Assembly: GCF_005877905.1 (NCBI RefSeq)
Contig: NZ_SWDV01000030.1
Span: 51,943 to 115,942, forward strand
Length of the DNA: 64,000 nucleotides
Direction of reading: 5' to 3'
Source: Pseudomonas nicosulfuronedens
GTDB lineage: Bacteria > Pseudomonadota > Gammaproteobacteria > Pseudomonadales > Pseudomonadaceae
In this document: positions 48,793-57,999 of the stretch, piece after piece
How positions within the stretch are numbered: position 1 is the first letter of the stretch
Layout: each line of letters opens with the position of its first letter
Program-made: the position numbers and the translations under genes
The notes under the pieces: generated by a model
What the model was told of the DNA's origin: nothing
Databases searched by the model: none
The model's input: the letters and a program-made list of their open reading frames with translations, nothing else

Positions 48793-51700
48793 ATGTTCGA
48801 ACGCATCATTCGTTTCGCCATCGAGCAACGCTATCTCGTGTTGCTCGCCGTTCTCGCCATGGCCGGCCTGGGTATCGCCAGCTACCAGAAGCTGCCCATC
48901 GACGCGGTACCCGACATCACCAACGTGCAGGTGCAGGTGAACACCTCGGCACCGGGCTTCACCCCGTTGGAGACCGAGCAGCGCGTCACCTACCCGGTGG
49001 AGACCGCCATGGCGGGACTGCCCGGCCTGCAGCAGACGCGCTCGATCTCGCGCTCGGGGCTGTCCCAGGTGACGGTGATCTTCAAGGATGGCACCGACCT
49101 GTTTTTCGCTCGCCAATTGGTCAACGAACGCTTGCAGCAGGCCCGCGAGCAATTGCCGGAGGGCGTCGAGTCGGCCATGGGGCCGATTTCCACGGGACTG
49201 GGAGAAATCTTCCTGTGGACCATCGAAGCCGAGCCGGGCGCGCGCAAGGAGGACGGCAGCGAATACACGCCCACCGACCTGCGCGTGATCCAGGACTGGG
49301 TGATCAAGCCGCAACTGCGCAACGTGCCGGGCGTGGCCGAGGTGAACACCATCGGCGGCTTCGCCAAGCAGTTCCAGGTCGCCCCGGACACCCGCCGTCT
49401 CGCAGCCTACCGGCTGACCCTGGCCGATGTGATCGCCGCGCTGGAGCGTAACAACGCCAACGTCGGCGCCGGTTACATCGAGCGCAACGGCGAGCAATTG
49501 CTGGTGCGTGCACCGGGGCAGGTGGGAAGCCTGGAAGACATCGCCAACATCGTGGTCGCCAATGTCGACGGCACGCCGATCCGCCTGCGCAACGTCGCCG
49601 AGGTCGACCTCGGTCGTGAGCTGCGCACCGGCGCCGCCACCGAAGATGGCCGCGAAGTGGTGCTTGGCACGGTGTTCATGCTGATCGGCGAGAACAGCCG
49701 TACGGTCGCCAAGGCTGCTGCGGCCAAGCTGGACGAGATCAACCGCACGTTACCGGCCGGGGTCAAGGCAGTGACCGTCTACGACCGTACGCAGCTGGTG
49801 GACAAGGCCATCGCCACGGTCAAGCGCAACCTCACCGAGGGGGCGATCCTGGTGATCGCGGTGCTCTTCCTGTTCCTGGGTAACATCCGCGCGGCGCTGA
49901 TCACCGCCATGGTGATCCCGCTGGCCATGTTGTTCACCTTCACCGGCATGTTCAGCAACCGCATCAGCGCCAACCTGATGAGTCTCGGCGCGCTGGACTT
50001 CGGCATCATCGTCGACGGCGCCGTGGTGATCGTCGAGAACGCCATTCGCCGCCTGGCCCACGCGCAGCAGCATCATGGGCGCATGCTCACCCGTAGCGAA
50101 CGTCTGCACGAGGTCTTTGCCGCGTCGAAGGAAGCGCGGCGCGCGCTGATCTATGGGCAACTGATCATCATGGTGGTGTACCTGCCGATCCTCGCCCTCA
50201 CCGGCGTCGAGGGGAAAATGTTCCACCCCATGGCGTTCACCGTGGTGCTGGCGCTGCTGGGGGCGATGATCCTCTCGGTGACCTTCGTCCCGGCGGCCAT
50301 CGCGCTGTTCATCACCGGCAAGGTGAAGGAAGAGGAAAACCTGCTGATGCGCAGTGCGCGCCGTGCCTACGAGCCGGTGCTGGACTGGGTGATGGCGCGC
50401 CGTGCGCTGGTATTCGCCGGCGCCGCCGTGCTGGTGGTGCTCTCGGGGTTGCTCGCCAGGGGCATGGGCAGCGAGTTCGTGCCCAGCCTGGGCGAAGGAG
50501 ACTTCGCCCTGCAATCCTTGCGTACGCCGGGCACCAGCCTCTCGCAATCGGTGGCCATGCAGGAACGGCTGGAGCGCCAGGTGCTCGACAAGGTGCCGGA
50601 GGTGCAGCGCATGTTCAGCCGTACCGGTACCGCCGAGATCGCCTCTGACCCGATGCCGCCGAACATCTCCGACGCCTACGTGATGCTCAAGCCCAAGGAC
50701 CAGTGGCCCGATCCGAAGAAGAGTCGCGCGCAACTGGAAGCGGAAATCCAGGACGCTGCCAATGGCGTACCGGGCAGTGCCTACGAACTGTCGCAACCCA
50801 TCCAGCTGCGCTTCAACGAGCTGATTTCCGGGGTGCGCAGCGACGTGGCGGTGAAGGTCTTCGGCGATGACATGGACGTGCTGAACCAGACTGCCGAGCA
50901 GATTGCCGGTGTACTGCGCCAGGTGCAGGGTTCATCCGAGGTGAAGGTCGAGCAGACCAGCGGCCTGCCGGTGCTCACCGTCAACATCGACCGCCAGCGC
51001 GCGGCGCGCTATGGGCTGAATGTCGGCGATATCCAGGACAATGTCGCCGTGGCCATCGGTGGGCGCGAGGCAGGCACGCTGTTCGAGGGCGACCGCCGCT
51101 TCGACCTGATCGTGCGCCTGCCAGAAAACCTGCGCAGCGATATCGACGCCCTGTCGCGCATGCTGATCCCGGTGCCGGCTCCGGCCAACGCCATCGATTC
51201 GCGCATCGGTTTCATCACCCTGGGAGAGGTGGCGCGCCTGGAGCTGGTGCAGGGGCCGAACCAGGTCAGTCGCGAGAACGGCAAGCGTCTCGTCGTGGTC
51301 AGCGCCAACGTGCGTGGCCGGGATATCGGCTCGTTCGTCTCCGAAGCCAGCGGCAGCATCGAGCAGCAGGTGAAGCTGCAGGCCGGCTACTGGACGACCT
51401 GGGGCGGCCAGTTCGAGCAGTTGCAGTCGGCGGCGCAACGTCTGCAGATCGTAGTGCCGGTGGCGTTGCTGCTGGTGTTCACTCTGCTGCTGATGATGTT
51501 CAACAACGTCCGCGATGGCCTGGTGGTGTTCACCGGGATTCCCTTCGCACTCACGGGCGGCGTGGTCGCGCTGTGGTTGCGCGATATCCCGTTGTCGATC
51601 TCCGCGGGCGTAGGGTTCATCGCGCTGTCGGGCGTGGCGGTGCTCAACGGCCTGGTGATGATCTCGTTCATCCGCAGTTTGCGGGAGGAGGGGCGCGGCC

Positions 51701-51945
51701 TCGATGCGGCGATCCGTGAAGGCGCGCTGACCCGCCTGCGCCCGGTGCTGATGACGGCGCTGGTGGCTTCCCTGGGCTTCGTGCCCATGGCGCTGGCTAC
51801 CGGCACTGGCGCGGAAGTGCAGCGGCCGCTGGCGACCGTGGTGATCGGCGGCATCCTGTCCTCGACCACGCTGACATTGCTGGTGCTGCCGGCGTTGTAT
51901 CGGTGGATCCACCGTCGCGAGGAGGAGGTTTCGCAGGCGGATTGA
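48793..51945 (+). CDS. czcA: Heavy-metal RND efflux pump CzcA
   Basis: A 1050-residue proton-driven antiporter with 12 membrane helices and two large periplasmic domains. The HME-RND helix-4 signature LGALDFGIIVDGAVVIVENA carries the two Asp and one Glu residues characteristic of the Co/Zn/Cd group (HME1), unlike the copper/silver CusA version. The start MFERIIRFAIEQRYLVLLAV and the IDAVPDITNVQVQVNTSAPG segment are standard CzcA text. It exports divalent cations from periplasm or cytoplasm together with CzcB and CzcC. ATG 48793 is preceded by GGAGCGAG. It is the last gene of the operon, and the orphan binding-protein gene converges 48 bp after it. Confidence 0.96.
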   Translation: MFERIIRFAIEQRYLVLLAVLAMAGLGIASYQKLPIDAVPDITNVQVQVNTSAPGFTPLETEQRVTYPVETAMAGLPGLQQTRSISRSGLSQVTVIFKDGTDLFFARQLVNERLQQAREQLPEGVESAMGPISTGLGEIFLWTIEAEPGARKEDGSEYTPTDLRVIQDWVIKPQLRNVPGVAEVNTIGGFAKQFQVAPDTRRLAAYRLTLADVIAALERNNANVGAGYIERNGEQLLVRAPGQVGSLEDIANIVVANVDGTPIRLRNVAEVDLGRELRTGAATEDGREVVLGTVFMLIGENSRTVAKAAAAKLDEINRTLPAGVKAVTVYDRTQLVDKAIATVKRNLTEGAILVIAVLFLFLGNIRAALITAMVIPLAMLFTFTGMFSNRISANLMSLGALDFGIIVDGAVVIVENAIRRLAHAQQHHGRMLTRSERLHEVFAASKEARRALIYGQLIIMVVYLPILALTGVEGKMFHPMAFTVVLALLGAMILSVTFVPAAIALFITGKVKEEENLLMRSARRAYEPVLDWVMARRALVFAGAAVLVVLSGLLARGMGSEFVPSLGEGDFALQSLRTPGTSLSQSVAMQERLERQVLDKVPEVQRMFSRTGTAEIASDPMPPNISDAYVMLKPKDQWPDPKKSRAQLEAEIQDAANGVPGSAYELSQPIQLRFNELISGVRSDVAVKVFGDDMDVLNQTAEQIAGVLRQVQGSSEVKVEQTSGLPVLTVNIDRQRAARYGLNVGDIQDNVAVAIGGREAGTLFEGDRRFDLIVRLPENLRSDIDALSRMLIPVPAPANAIDSRIGFITLGEVARLELVQGPNQVSRENGKRLVVVSANVRGRDIGSFVSEASGSIEQQVKLQAGYWTTWGGQFEQLQSAAQRLQIVVPVALLLVFTLLLMMFNNVRDGLVVFTGIPFALTGGVVALWLRDIPLSISAGVGFIALSGVAVLNGLVMISFIRSLREEGRGLDAAIREGALTRLRPVLMTALVASLGFVPMALATGTGAEVQRPLATVVIGGILSSTTLTLLVLPALYRWIHRREEEVSQAD

Positions 51946-51992
51946 TGAGCGCGGTTGTCGTCAGGGCCTGATCGCCCTGGCGACGAAACCAC

Positions 51993-52742
51993 TCAGTGCT
52001 CGTCAGCGTGTTCGTAGCGGCGCCGGATTTGCTCCAGCTCGCCGGATTGGCGCATTTCCTCCAGAGCGCTGGCCCAGCTCGCAACCAGGGCGTCGTCGCT
52101 GTCGCGACTGAAGGCGATGTACAGAGAAGAGCGATAGAGCTCGATGGGAATGCGCCGTAGCGTTCCCGCGGCGATGTTCAGCTGCTTGCTGTAATAGGCG
52201 ACGCCCGCGTCGGTGTCACCGACGATGATGCCGGTGCGGCCGGCCAGGAGCATGCGGTACAGCTGCTCGCTTTCCACTGCCCGCGGGTCGAGATTGTCGA
52301 AGCCTTGCGCCGCCAGCGTATCCGGGACCAGGCCCGCGTGGCGCGTGGTGATGCGCTTGGCCTGCCGCAGTTGAGCCAGGGTCGTGATCGGCGGCTCGGC
52401 GCCGGCCAGCTGGTAGGCGTGAATGGATTCCTCGACGATCGGCCCCACCCACTTGTAAAGAGGCTCGCGCTCCGCCGTGCGGAACAACGAGAACATGATG
52501 GTCTTTGGGCGCAGTTGCAGGTCGCGGGTGGTGCGCATGCTCGGCAGCAGGACGATCTCGAAGCGGTCGCCCGTGCGCAGCATGATGGCGCGGACAATTT
52601 CCGTGGCAAGTCCGGTGATCTGCCCATTCTCCCGATAGTTGTAAGGGGCCCAGTCTTCCGTGACGACCCGGTAGTCGTCGGCCCCGGCGAGGCTGCTCAC
52701 CAGCAGGCTGAGCAACGCCGCAATGAGTGTCGAAAGCTTCAA
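51993..52742 (-). CDS. Orphan periplasmic solute-binding protein (SBP_bac_3 type)
   Basis: A 249-residue protein with a signal peptide (LIAALLSLLVSSLAGA-DD). The mature part starts YRVVTEDWAPYNYRENGQIT, followed by GLATEIVRAIMLRTG, MFSLFRTAEREPLYKWVGPI and VGDTDAGVAYY, which is the amino-acid-type extracellular binding fold. No ABC permease or ATPase gene is nearby and no other domain is fused to it. Such solitary proteins are numerous in Pseudomonas and their ligands are mostly unknown. ATG 52742 starts MKLSTLIAALL. Confidence 0.85.
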   Translation of the reverse strand: MKLSTLIAALLSLLVSSLAGADDYRVVTEDWAPYNYRENGQITGLATEIVRAIMLRTGDRFEIVLLPSMRTTRDLQLRPKTIMFSLFRTAEREPLYKWVGPIVEESIHAYQLAGAEPPITTLAQLRQAKRITTRHAGLVPDTLAAQGFDNLDPRAVESEQLYRMLLAGRTGIIVGDTDAGVAYYSKQLNIAAGTLRRIPIELYRSSLYIAFSRDSDDALVASWASALEEMRQSGELEQIRRRYEHADEH

Positions 52743-53081
52743 GGCTGTGGTCCGCTACCGTGAGGATCGCCAGAGAGTGGCATCGTCGGCGGGGACGGAC
52801 AAGCTCGCGTCCGGAATCCGCGCAGAATTCTGCATCGGCTTGAGTCGGTGGCATGGGCAGCGGCGATGACGATGAAAGCGGCAAAAAAAGGCGCCCATGC
52901 GGGCGCCGAGGGTTCCTCTTCCTCCAAAGGGGCACGTGGAGCGCCAGGAAGTGGAGCAGTCTTGCGGGGGAAATCATCACCAGTTGCCTTGGGGGCGGTG
53001 ATGCCTTCCGTTATACGCAGGGGCGCCTAACGGGAGGCTGAGGCGTAGCTGACAATTTCGTCATCCCCCCAGGCGATGGTC
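52743..53081. other. 339-bp gap between OprD and binding-protein genes
   Basis: Contains the promoter of the binding-protein gene and, at 52883-52907, a minus-strand terminator. No coding frame of its own is credible: frames in the area are continuations of shadows of the neighbouring genes. The segment 52948-52962 (GAAGTGGAGCAGTC) resembles one 15 bp from the terminator at 17463-17489. Confidence 0.5.
52883..52907 (-). terminator. Strong minus-strand terminator after OprD gene
   Basis: GGCGCCC / GGGCGCC stem (52890-52907) with an ATGC loop, followed on the minus strand by seven T residues and GC. It lies 175 bp beyond the OprD stop, so the OprD transcript would have a long 3' untranslated part, or a separate short RNA ends here. 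Confidence 0.75.
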
Positions 53082-54419
53082 CTAGAGCACCGCCAAGGGG
53101 TACTCGATGATCAGCCGCACCTCATCCAGGTCCGACTCGAAGGCGGTGGCGCGGGTCGTCGCCTGACGTATGCGCAGCGACAGGTCCTTGAGCTGGCCCT
53201 CCTGGAACACGTACTTGGCTTCGATGTCACGCTCCCAGCGCTTCTGGTCGGTGAGTGGATCGCCGTTGTCGTCGCGGCGCATGTACACGGCGTTGGCGTT
53301 GGAGTAGTCGGCGTCGGTACCGCGGGCATAGCGGGTCATGAAACTCAGGCCGGGCACGCCGTAGGTGGCCATGTCGAGGTCGTAGCGGACCATCCAGGAA
53401 CGCTCCTTCGGCGAGTTGAAGTCGCTGTACTGGATGGAGTTGTCGAGGTAGATCGAGTCAGCCTGGCGCAGGTAGTCGAAGTCGTTGTTGCCGTTGTTGC
53501 GCTGGTGGCTGACGGCGATGCGGTGGGCGCCGAAGTGAACGCCGGCGCTGGCGCTCCAGATGTTGGTGTTGAACTCGCCGAGCAGCTCGCGGCCCTCGTC
53601 CTGCGACTTGTAGTAGTTGAAGCCGCCGAACAGCTCCACGCCCTCGCTGAGCGGGAAGTTAAGCGCGGTGCCGAAGTAGTACTGGTTCCAGGCGTCCTTC
53701 AGGCGGCTGCTGTAGAGACTGACGCTGGCGTTGTCGTTGATGGCGTAGTCGCCGCCGCCATAGGCAAGCCAGTCGGAGTCCACCGGGCCTGCGTAGAAGG
53801 TGGCGAAACCGTCGTCCATCTGCCGTGACTGCGGCTGGCTCATGGAGTGCAGGCGGCCGCCTTGCAGCGTCAGGCCTTCCAGGCTGGTGTTCTGCAGAGT
53901 GAAGCCACGGAAGGATTCCGGCAGCAGGCGCGAGTCGCCGTAATGCACCACGGGCGTTTCCGGGAACACGTCGCCGACCTTCAGCACCGTGTCCCACAGG
54001 CGCACCTTGGCGGCGCCGCCGGCCTTGGCGTAGTCACTCTCGGTGCGGCCGTCGTTATCGGTGGGCAATACGTCCACCGAGCTGCCGGCGCCGTTGCGGC
54101 CGTCGCCGGTGTCGAGCTGGAAGCCGACCATGGCGAAGGCGTCAACGCCCACGCCGACCGTGCCCTGGGTGAAGCCGGACTCGAACCTGCCGATGATCCC
54201 GTGGGCCCAGACTTCCGAGTAGCCGTTGCCGCGCGGCGGCATCGACTGGCCGTGGCGGGCGTCGCGGTTGAAGTAGAGGTTGCGGTTGAGGATTTCCAGG
54301 CTGGCGCCTTCAAGGAAGCCTTCGGCCTTCTCCTCGGACTTGCCTTCGGCGAGGACGGTCGGCGAAGCGACCCCCAGTGCCAGCAGCGAAGCCGCCAGCG
54401 GGAACTTGTATCGGTACAT
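53082..54419 (-). CDS. OprD-family outer-membrane porin
   Basis: A 445-residue porin with a signal peptide (LAASLLALGVASPTVLA-EG). OprD marks are FLEGASLEILNRNLYFNRDA, GIIGRFESGFTQGTVGVGVD, AGGAAKVRLWDTVLKVGD, SIQYSDFNSPKERSWMVRYD, YGVPGLSFMTRYARGTDADY and the C-terminal VRLIIEYPLAVL. Compared with the porin at 17761 it is clearly a different subgroup, so the two probably import different solutes; neither substrate is known. ATG 54419 has TTAGGAG 6 bp upstream. It is transcribed alone, with the terminator at 52883-52907. Confidence 0.95.
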   Translation of the reverse strand: MYRYKFPLAASLLALGVASPTVLAEGKSEEKAEGFLEGASLEILNRNLYFNRDARHGQSMPPRGNGYSEVWAHGIIGRFESGFTQGTVGVGVDAFAMVGFQLDTGDGRNGAGSSVDVLPTDNDGRTESDYAKAGGAAKVRLWDTVLKVGDVFPETPVVHYGDSRLLPESFRGFTLQNTSLEGLTLQGGRLHSMSQPQSRQMDDGFATFYAGPVDSDWLAYGGGDYAINDNASVSLYSSRLKDAWNQYYFGTALNFPLSEGVELFGGFNYYKSQDEGRELLGEFNTNIWSASAGVHFGAHRIAVSHQRNNGNNDFDYLRQADSIYLDNSIQYSDFNSPKERSWMVRYDLDMATYGVPGLSFMTRYARGTDADYSNANAVYMRRDDNGDPLTDQKRWERDIEAKYVFQEGQLKDLSLRIRQATTRATAFESDLDEVRLIIEYPLAVL

Positions 54420-54650
54420 GATGTGCTCCTAAGGGCAGGATGGTCGGTTACCGCCTGCTGTTGTTGTTTTCGCCCAGGCGTGGCGAGGGCCACGGGCATC
54501 GTGTAGGAGCGTGGATAACGCTGGCGTGAGCGGCGGATGACAAATCTGTCAGGCAGCGCTGGCAGGCAAACCGATGTCGGAACCAGGCAATCGCTGCCGG
54601 CGGCCGATGCCTAGGGTGGCGAACCCTCATTGAAACGACCTGGAGCTGAC

Positions 54651-54995
54651 ATGTCCGATTTCATCACCGTCCTGCGCGACACCTGCCCGAAGCCCGTGCT
54701 GGACGCGACCAAGTGGAAGCGCATCGGCGGCGACCCGCACACCGTCAACCTCAACGCCTACCTGTCGGCGGACGGCAGCAAGATCATGGGCACCTGGATC
54801 TGCACCCCCGGCAAGTTCGAGGTGAATTACGAGAAGTGGGAGTACTGCCACTTCCTCGACGGCTACTGCGTCATCACCCCCGAGGGAGAGCAGCCAGTCC
54901 ACCTGCGTGCCGGCGACGTGTTCGTCATCGAACCGGGCATGAAGGGCACCTGGGAAGTGGTGGAGACGGTGCGCAAGTACTTCGTGTTCGCCTGA
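54651..54995 (+). CDS. Cupin-domain protein (DUF861 type)
   Basis: A 114-residue single cupin. The sequence WKRIGGDPHTVNLNAYLSAD, IMGTWICTPGKFEVNYEKWE, YCHFLDGYCVITPEGEQPVH and LRAGDVFVIEPGMKGTWEVV is the DUF861 (EutQ-like, ureidoglycine-aminohydrolase-like) pattern. The usual metal-binding His positions are partly replaced, since the first motif has E-K-W-E-Y-C-H. The function is unknown. ATG 54651 follows TGGAGC by 6 bp. It is followed by a strong hairpin that separates it from the convergent mgtC-like gene. Confidence 0.88.
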   Translation: MSDFITVLRDTCPKPVLDATKWKRIGGDPHTVNLNAYLSADGSKIMGTWICTPGKFEVNYEKWEYCHFLDGYCVITPEGEQPVHLRAGDVFVIEPGMKGTWEVVETVRKYFVFA

Positions 54996-55007
54996 CCTGG
55001 ATATCAT

Positions 55008-55037
55008 GAAAAAGGGAGCCCATCGGCTCCCTTTTTC
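55008..55037. terminator. Bidirectional intrinsic terminator
   Basis: A perfect 13-bp stem GAAAAAGGGAGCC / GGCTCCCTTTTTC (55008-55020 with 55025-55037) and a CATC loop. The A/T tracts at both ends suit termination of the cupin gene on the plus strand and of the MgtC gene on the minus strand, each ending within 15 bp. Confidence 0.92.
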
Positions 55038-55049
55038 AGGGTGCGGCGC

Positions 55050-55742
55050 TCATTGGGGCCCGTCGCTGACCGACCAGCTGGCGGCCGACACATAGGGCGC
55101 CAAGGCCAGCTCACCGACCAGAGCTTCCAGCAGGCTGTCCTGCTCGCGGGGCGCGAGCGCCAGAGCGCTCACTTCCACCTCGCCGCCAGTCTTGCGGGTG
55201 TGGCTTTCCAGGCTCTGCAAGGCCAGGCCGTTGGCACCCAGGCGGCGCAGCAGGGTAGAGCGCACCAGGGCTTCATGCTGGGATTCGGTGACGGCCTGCA
55301 CTTCGTAGTAGCGCTCGGTGCTGGGTTCGATGGGAGCGTGGCGCTGAATCCAGCGGGTCACCGTCGGCAGCGTCAGGTTGCAGAGCACGATGAGCAGGGT
55401 GGCGCACAGCGCCGCGAGCAGAAATCCGCTGCCAGCCAGCACACCCACGGCGCCGGTACACCAGACCGTGGCCGCGGTGCTCAGGCCGCGAACGCTGAGG
55501 CCGTCACGCATGATCACGCCTGCGCCGAGGAAGCCGATGCCGGTGACCACCTGGGCGGACATCCGCACCACCTGGTCCTCCGCGCCGAGCAGGAACGGCA
55601 GGGTGGCGAAGGTGGCCGCGCCCAGGGCCACCAGGCCATGGGTGGCAACGCCGGTGAAGCGCTGGCGCCATTGGCGCTCCATGCCGATCAGTGCGCCGAA
55701 ACAGAGTGCCGCGAAGAGGTCGAGGACAATCTCGAAGTTCAT
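55050..55742 (-). CDS. MgtC/SapB-family membrane protein
   Basis: A 230-residue inner-membrane protein. The N-terminal membrane domain carries the MgtC signature FGALIGMERQWRQR, THGLVALGAATFATLPF, TGIGFLGAGVIMRDGLSVRG and STAATVWCTGAVGVLAGSGF. A soluble C-terminal domain (YYEVQAVTESQHEALVRSTL onward) follows, as in MgtC proteins of full length. MgtC proteins help survival in low magnesium and inside macrophages by acting on the F-type ATP synthase or related targets; that is family knowledge. ATG 55742 has AAGG/GGAG upstream. It is monocistronic with its own terminator. No magnesium-dependent leader was recognised. Confidence 0.92.
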   Translation of the reverse strand: MNFEIVLDLFAALCFGALIGMERQWRQRFTGVATHGLVALGAATFATLPFLLGAEDQVVRMSAQVVTGIGFLGAGVIMRDGLSVRGLSTAATVWCTGAVGVLAGSGFLLAALCATLLIVLCNLTLPTVTRWIQRHAPIEPSTERYYEVQAVTESQHEALVRSTLLRRLGANGLALQSLESHTRKTGGEVEVSALALAPREQDSLLEALVGELALAPYVSAASWSVSDGPQ

Positions 55743-55877
55743 GCCTTGTGCTCCGCGCCGGTCTTGTGCCGACGTCCGTGGAAAGGGGCATCGTGCCCCT
55801 GGTGAATAGGGAGGTGCGTCCAGTCTAACGGGCTGGTGGGCGATACGGGCTGACATGTCGCAGGCGGGCTGTGACCT

Positions 55878-55954
55878 GTAGCAGCGAGCTTGCTCGCGAA
55901 CCGCTTGACGACGAGGTCGCCGGGAGGCCTGTTCGCGAGCAAGCTCGCTCCTAC
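55878..55954. repeat. Intergenic inverted repeat, family B
   Basis: GTAGCAGCGAGCTTGCTCGC at 55878 and GCGAGCAAGCTCGCTCCTAC ending at 55954 are near-perfect reverse complements, with one mismatch. It sits between the MgtC promoter and the NIPSNAP gene. Confidence 0.86.
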
Positions 55955-56043
55955 GAAGAGCCATATGCCGGGAAGGCTGTTTAGGCGTTCCCGCGAGGAC
56001 TAGGTAGAGTGGCCGTCCCATTCAACGCAAGAGAGTTGGCAAG

Positions 56044-56352
56044 ATGGTCACCTGTTACCTGCGCTACGTGCTGGACCCGTACAAGCTCAAGGAATTCGAA
56101 CACTACGGCCGGCTGTGGATTCCCCTGGTGGAGCGCTTCGGCGGTCAGCACCACGGCTACTTCCTGCCCTCCGAGGGGGCCAGCAACATTGCCCTGGCGA
56201 TGTTCACCTTCCCCAGCCTGGCCGACTACGAACGCTACCGACAGCAATCCATGGACGATCCCGAATGCCAGGCCGCGTTCCGTTACGCGGAAGAAACCCG
56301 CTGCATTCTCAGCTACGAGCGGAGCTTCTTCCGGCCGGTGTTCGGCGACTGA
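56044..56352 (+). CDS. NIPSNAP-family protein
   Basis: A 102-residue ferredoxin-like-fold protein. It starts MVTCYLRYVLDPYKLKEFEH and has FGGQHHGYFLPSEGASNIAL, FTFPSLADYERYRQQSMDD and PECQAAFRYAEETRCILSYE, the NIPSNAP pattern. These proteins are widespread and of unknown biochemical role; some resemble antibiotic-biosynthesis monooxygenase-type domains. It has AGAGAGTTGGCAAG upstream as a weak ribosome site. It is transcribed alone, between two inverted repeats. Confidence 0.88.
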   Translation: MVTCYLRYVLDPYKLKEFEHYGRLWIPLVERFGGQHHGYFLPSEGASNIALAMFTFPSLADYERYRQQSMDDPECQAAFRYAEETRCILSYERSFFRPVFGD

Positions 56353-56485
56353 TCGCCCGCTTTGATGCAGCGCGCAGGCCCCGTGCCAGCCGGCAAGCTT
56401 CTCGGGGCTGGAGTCATCGCGGACACAGTCCGCTTGTATGGCGTTAGGGTAGGCGCGGGCCATCCGTCGGCAGAGGAGCAGCACC

Positions 56486-56556
56486 GTAGGGCGCATAACG
56501 CCGGAGGCGTTATCCGCCATGGCGGCGGATAACCCGTGCCGGGTTATGCGCCCTAC
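56486..56556. repeat. Intergenic inverted repeat, family C
   Basis: GTAGGGCGCATAACGCCGGA at 56486 pairs with GGGTTATGCGCCCTAC ending 56556, with inner GTTATCCGCC / GGCGGATAAC arms. It lies 25 bp after the oprJ stop and between convergent genes, so it probably terminates both. Confidence 0.85.
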
Positions 56557-56580
56557 GTGAACCGGAGCCAAGGTGGTGGA

Positions 56581-57999
56581 TCAGCGCTGCGCCGTCGCCT
56601 CCCCATTCCAGCCGCCGCCGAGGGCGCGGAACAGATCCACCAGGGCGATCTGCCGCTGGGTGCTGGTCTCGATGTAGGCCGACTCGTTGACGAAGTTGCT
56701 GCGCTGCGCATCGAGGTAGCGCAGGTGACTGTCGACGCCGCCTTCGTAGCGCGCCTTGGCCAGCTTCAGCGTCTCGTTGGTGGTGTTGGCCAGGGCACGG
56801 CGCGCGGCTTCTTCACGGCGCAGGGTGTCGGTTGCCGCGAGCGCATCGGCCACTTCGCGGAATGCGGTCTGGATGGTGCCTTCGTAGGCGGCCACGGCCG
56901 AATCCTTGCGCACCTTGGCGAGGTCGAGGTTGGCGCTGTTGCGGCCGGCATCGAAGATCGGCAGCGACAAGGTCGGCACGAAGCTCCACGAACGCGAGCC
57001 GCCGTCGAACAGCCCGGACATTTCCGCGCTGGATGTGCCGAAACTCCCTGTGAGGCTGATGCGCGGGAAGAACGCCGCGCGGGCCGCGCCGATGTCGGCA
57101 TTGCGCGCCTTGAGCACATGCTCGGCGGCGAGAATGTCCGGGCGCCGCTCGATCAGCTCCGACGGGGTACCCGGCGCGATGTCCTGGATCAGCATGGGCT
57201 TGTCCTGCGGCACCTGCGGGATGCGCCTGGCTGCATCGGATGTGCCGAGCAGCAGCACCAGGGCATTGAGCGCCTGCTGCTTCTGCCGTGCGTTGCTTTC
57301 CAGCTCGGCACGGGACTGTTCCACCAGCCCGAGCGCTTCCTGATAGTCCAGCGCCGTGGCCGCGCCGGCAGTACGCCTCTGGCCGATCAGGCTGAGCGAA
57401 TCCTCGCGGCTGGCCAGCGTCTGTTCGGTCAGCTGCAGGCGGCGCTGGGCGCCGTCGTAGGTGAGATAGGCCTGGCTGACCTCGGCGATCAGCGCAAGGC
57501 GTGCACTGCGCCCCGCTTCCTCGGTGGAGAGGTATTGTTCCAGCGCGGAGTCGGTCAGGCTCTTCACCCGGCCGAACAGGTCCAGCTCGTACTCGGGCAA
57601 CGCCAGGCCGACCTGATAGCTGCTGCTAACCGCCGAACTGCCGCTGTTGGACAGGTCCGCCGGCAGCCGCTGGCGATTGCCATTGGCCGCCGCGTTCAGC
57701 CCCGGCACGCGGTCGGCGCGCTGGATGCGGTACTGCGCGCGGGCCTGCTCGATGTCCAGCAGGGTCTGGCGCAGCGAGCGGTTGTTGTCCAGCGCGACGT
57801 TCACCAGCTCACGCAGTTCGCTGTCGACGATGAAAGTCTGCCAGTCCAGGTGGCTCGCCGCGGTGCCGGGCTGGGCGGCGGGGCCGCTCCAGCTCTGCGC
57901 CACCGGTGCTTCCGGGCGTTCGTAGGTGGGCGCCATCGAGCAACCCCCCAGGGTCAGCGCCAGCAGCAGGGTGATGGCGGGTTTGTGCAGGGCGGTCAT
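56581..57999 (-). CDS. oprJ: Outer-membrane efflux lipoprotein OprJ
   Basis: A 472-residue NodT-type outer-membrane channel. A lipoprotein signal peptide ends in LALTLGGCS, so Cys20 would be lipidated. Two OEP domains follow, with [60 protein letters not shown] and [20 protein letters not shown]. It is the exit duct of the MexCD-OprJ pump. The ATG 57999 overlaps the mexD stop by 4 bp (ATGA). Longer frames upstream run into mexD and are rejected. It is the last gene of the operon. Confidence 0.94.
   Translation of the reverse strand: MTALHKPAITLLLALTLGGCSMAPTYERPEAPVAQSWSGPAAQPGTAASHLDWQTFIVDSELRELVNVALDNNRSLRQTLLDIEQARAQYRIQRADRVPGLNAAANGNRQRLPADLSNSGSSAVSSSYQVGLALPEYELDLFGRVKSLTDSALEQYLSTEEAGRSARLALIAEVSQAYLTYDGAQRRLQLTEQTLASREDSLSLIGQRRTAGAATALDYQEALGLVEQSRAELESNARQKQQALNALVLLLGTSDAARRIPQVPQDKPMLIQDIAPGTPSELIERRPDILAAEHVLKARNADIGAARAAFFPRISLTGSFGTSSAEMSGLFDGGSRSWSFVPTLSLPIFDAGRNSANLDLAKVRKDSAVAAYEGTIQTAFREVADALAATDTLRREEAARRALANTTNETLKLAKARYEGGVDSHLRYLDAQRSNFVNESAYIETSTQRQIALVDLFRALGGGWNGEATAQR

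Noticed and set aside
19145..56556. CRISPR array reading of the repeated intergenic sequences
   Set aside because: The copies are tens of kilobases apart, are inverted repeats with variable centres, and there are no regularly spaced repeats or cas genes.
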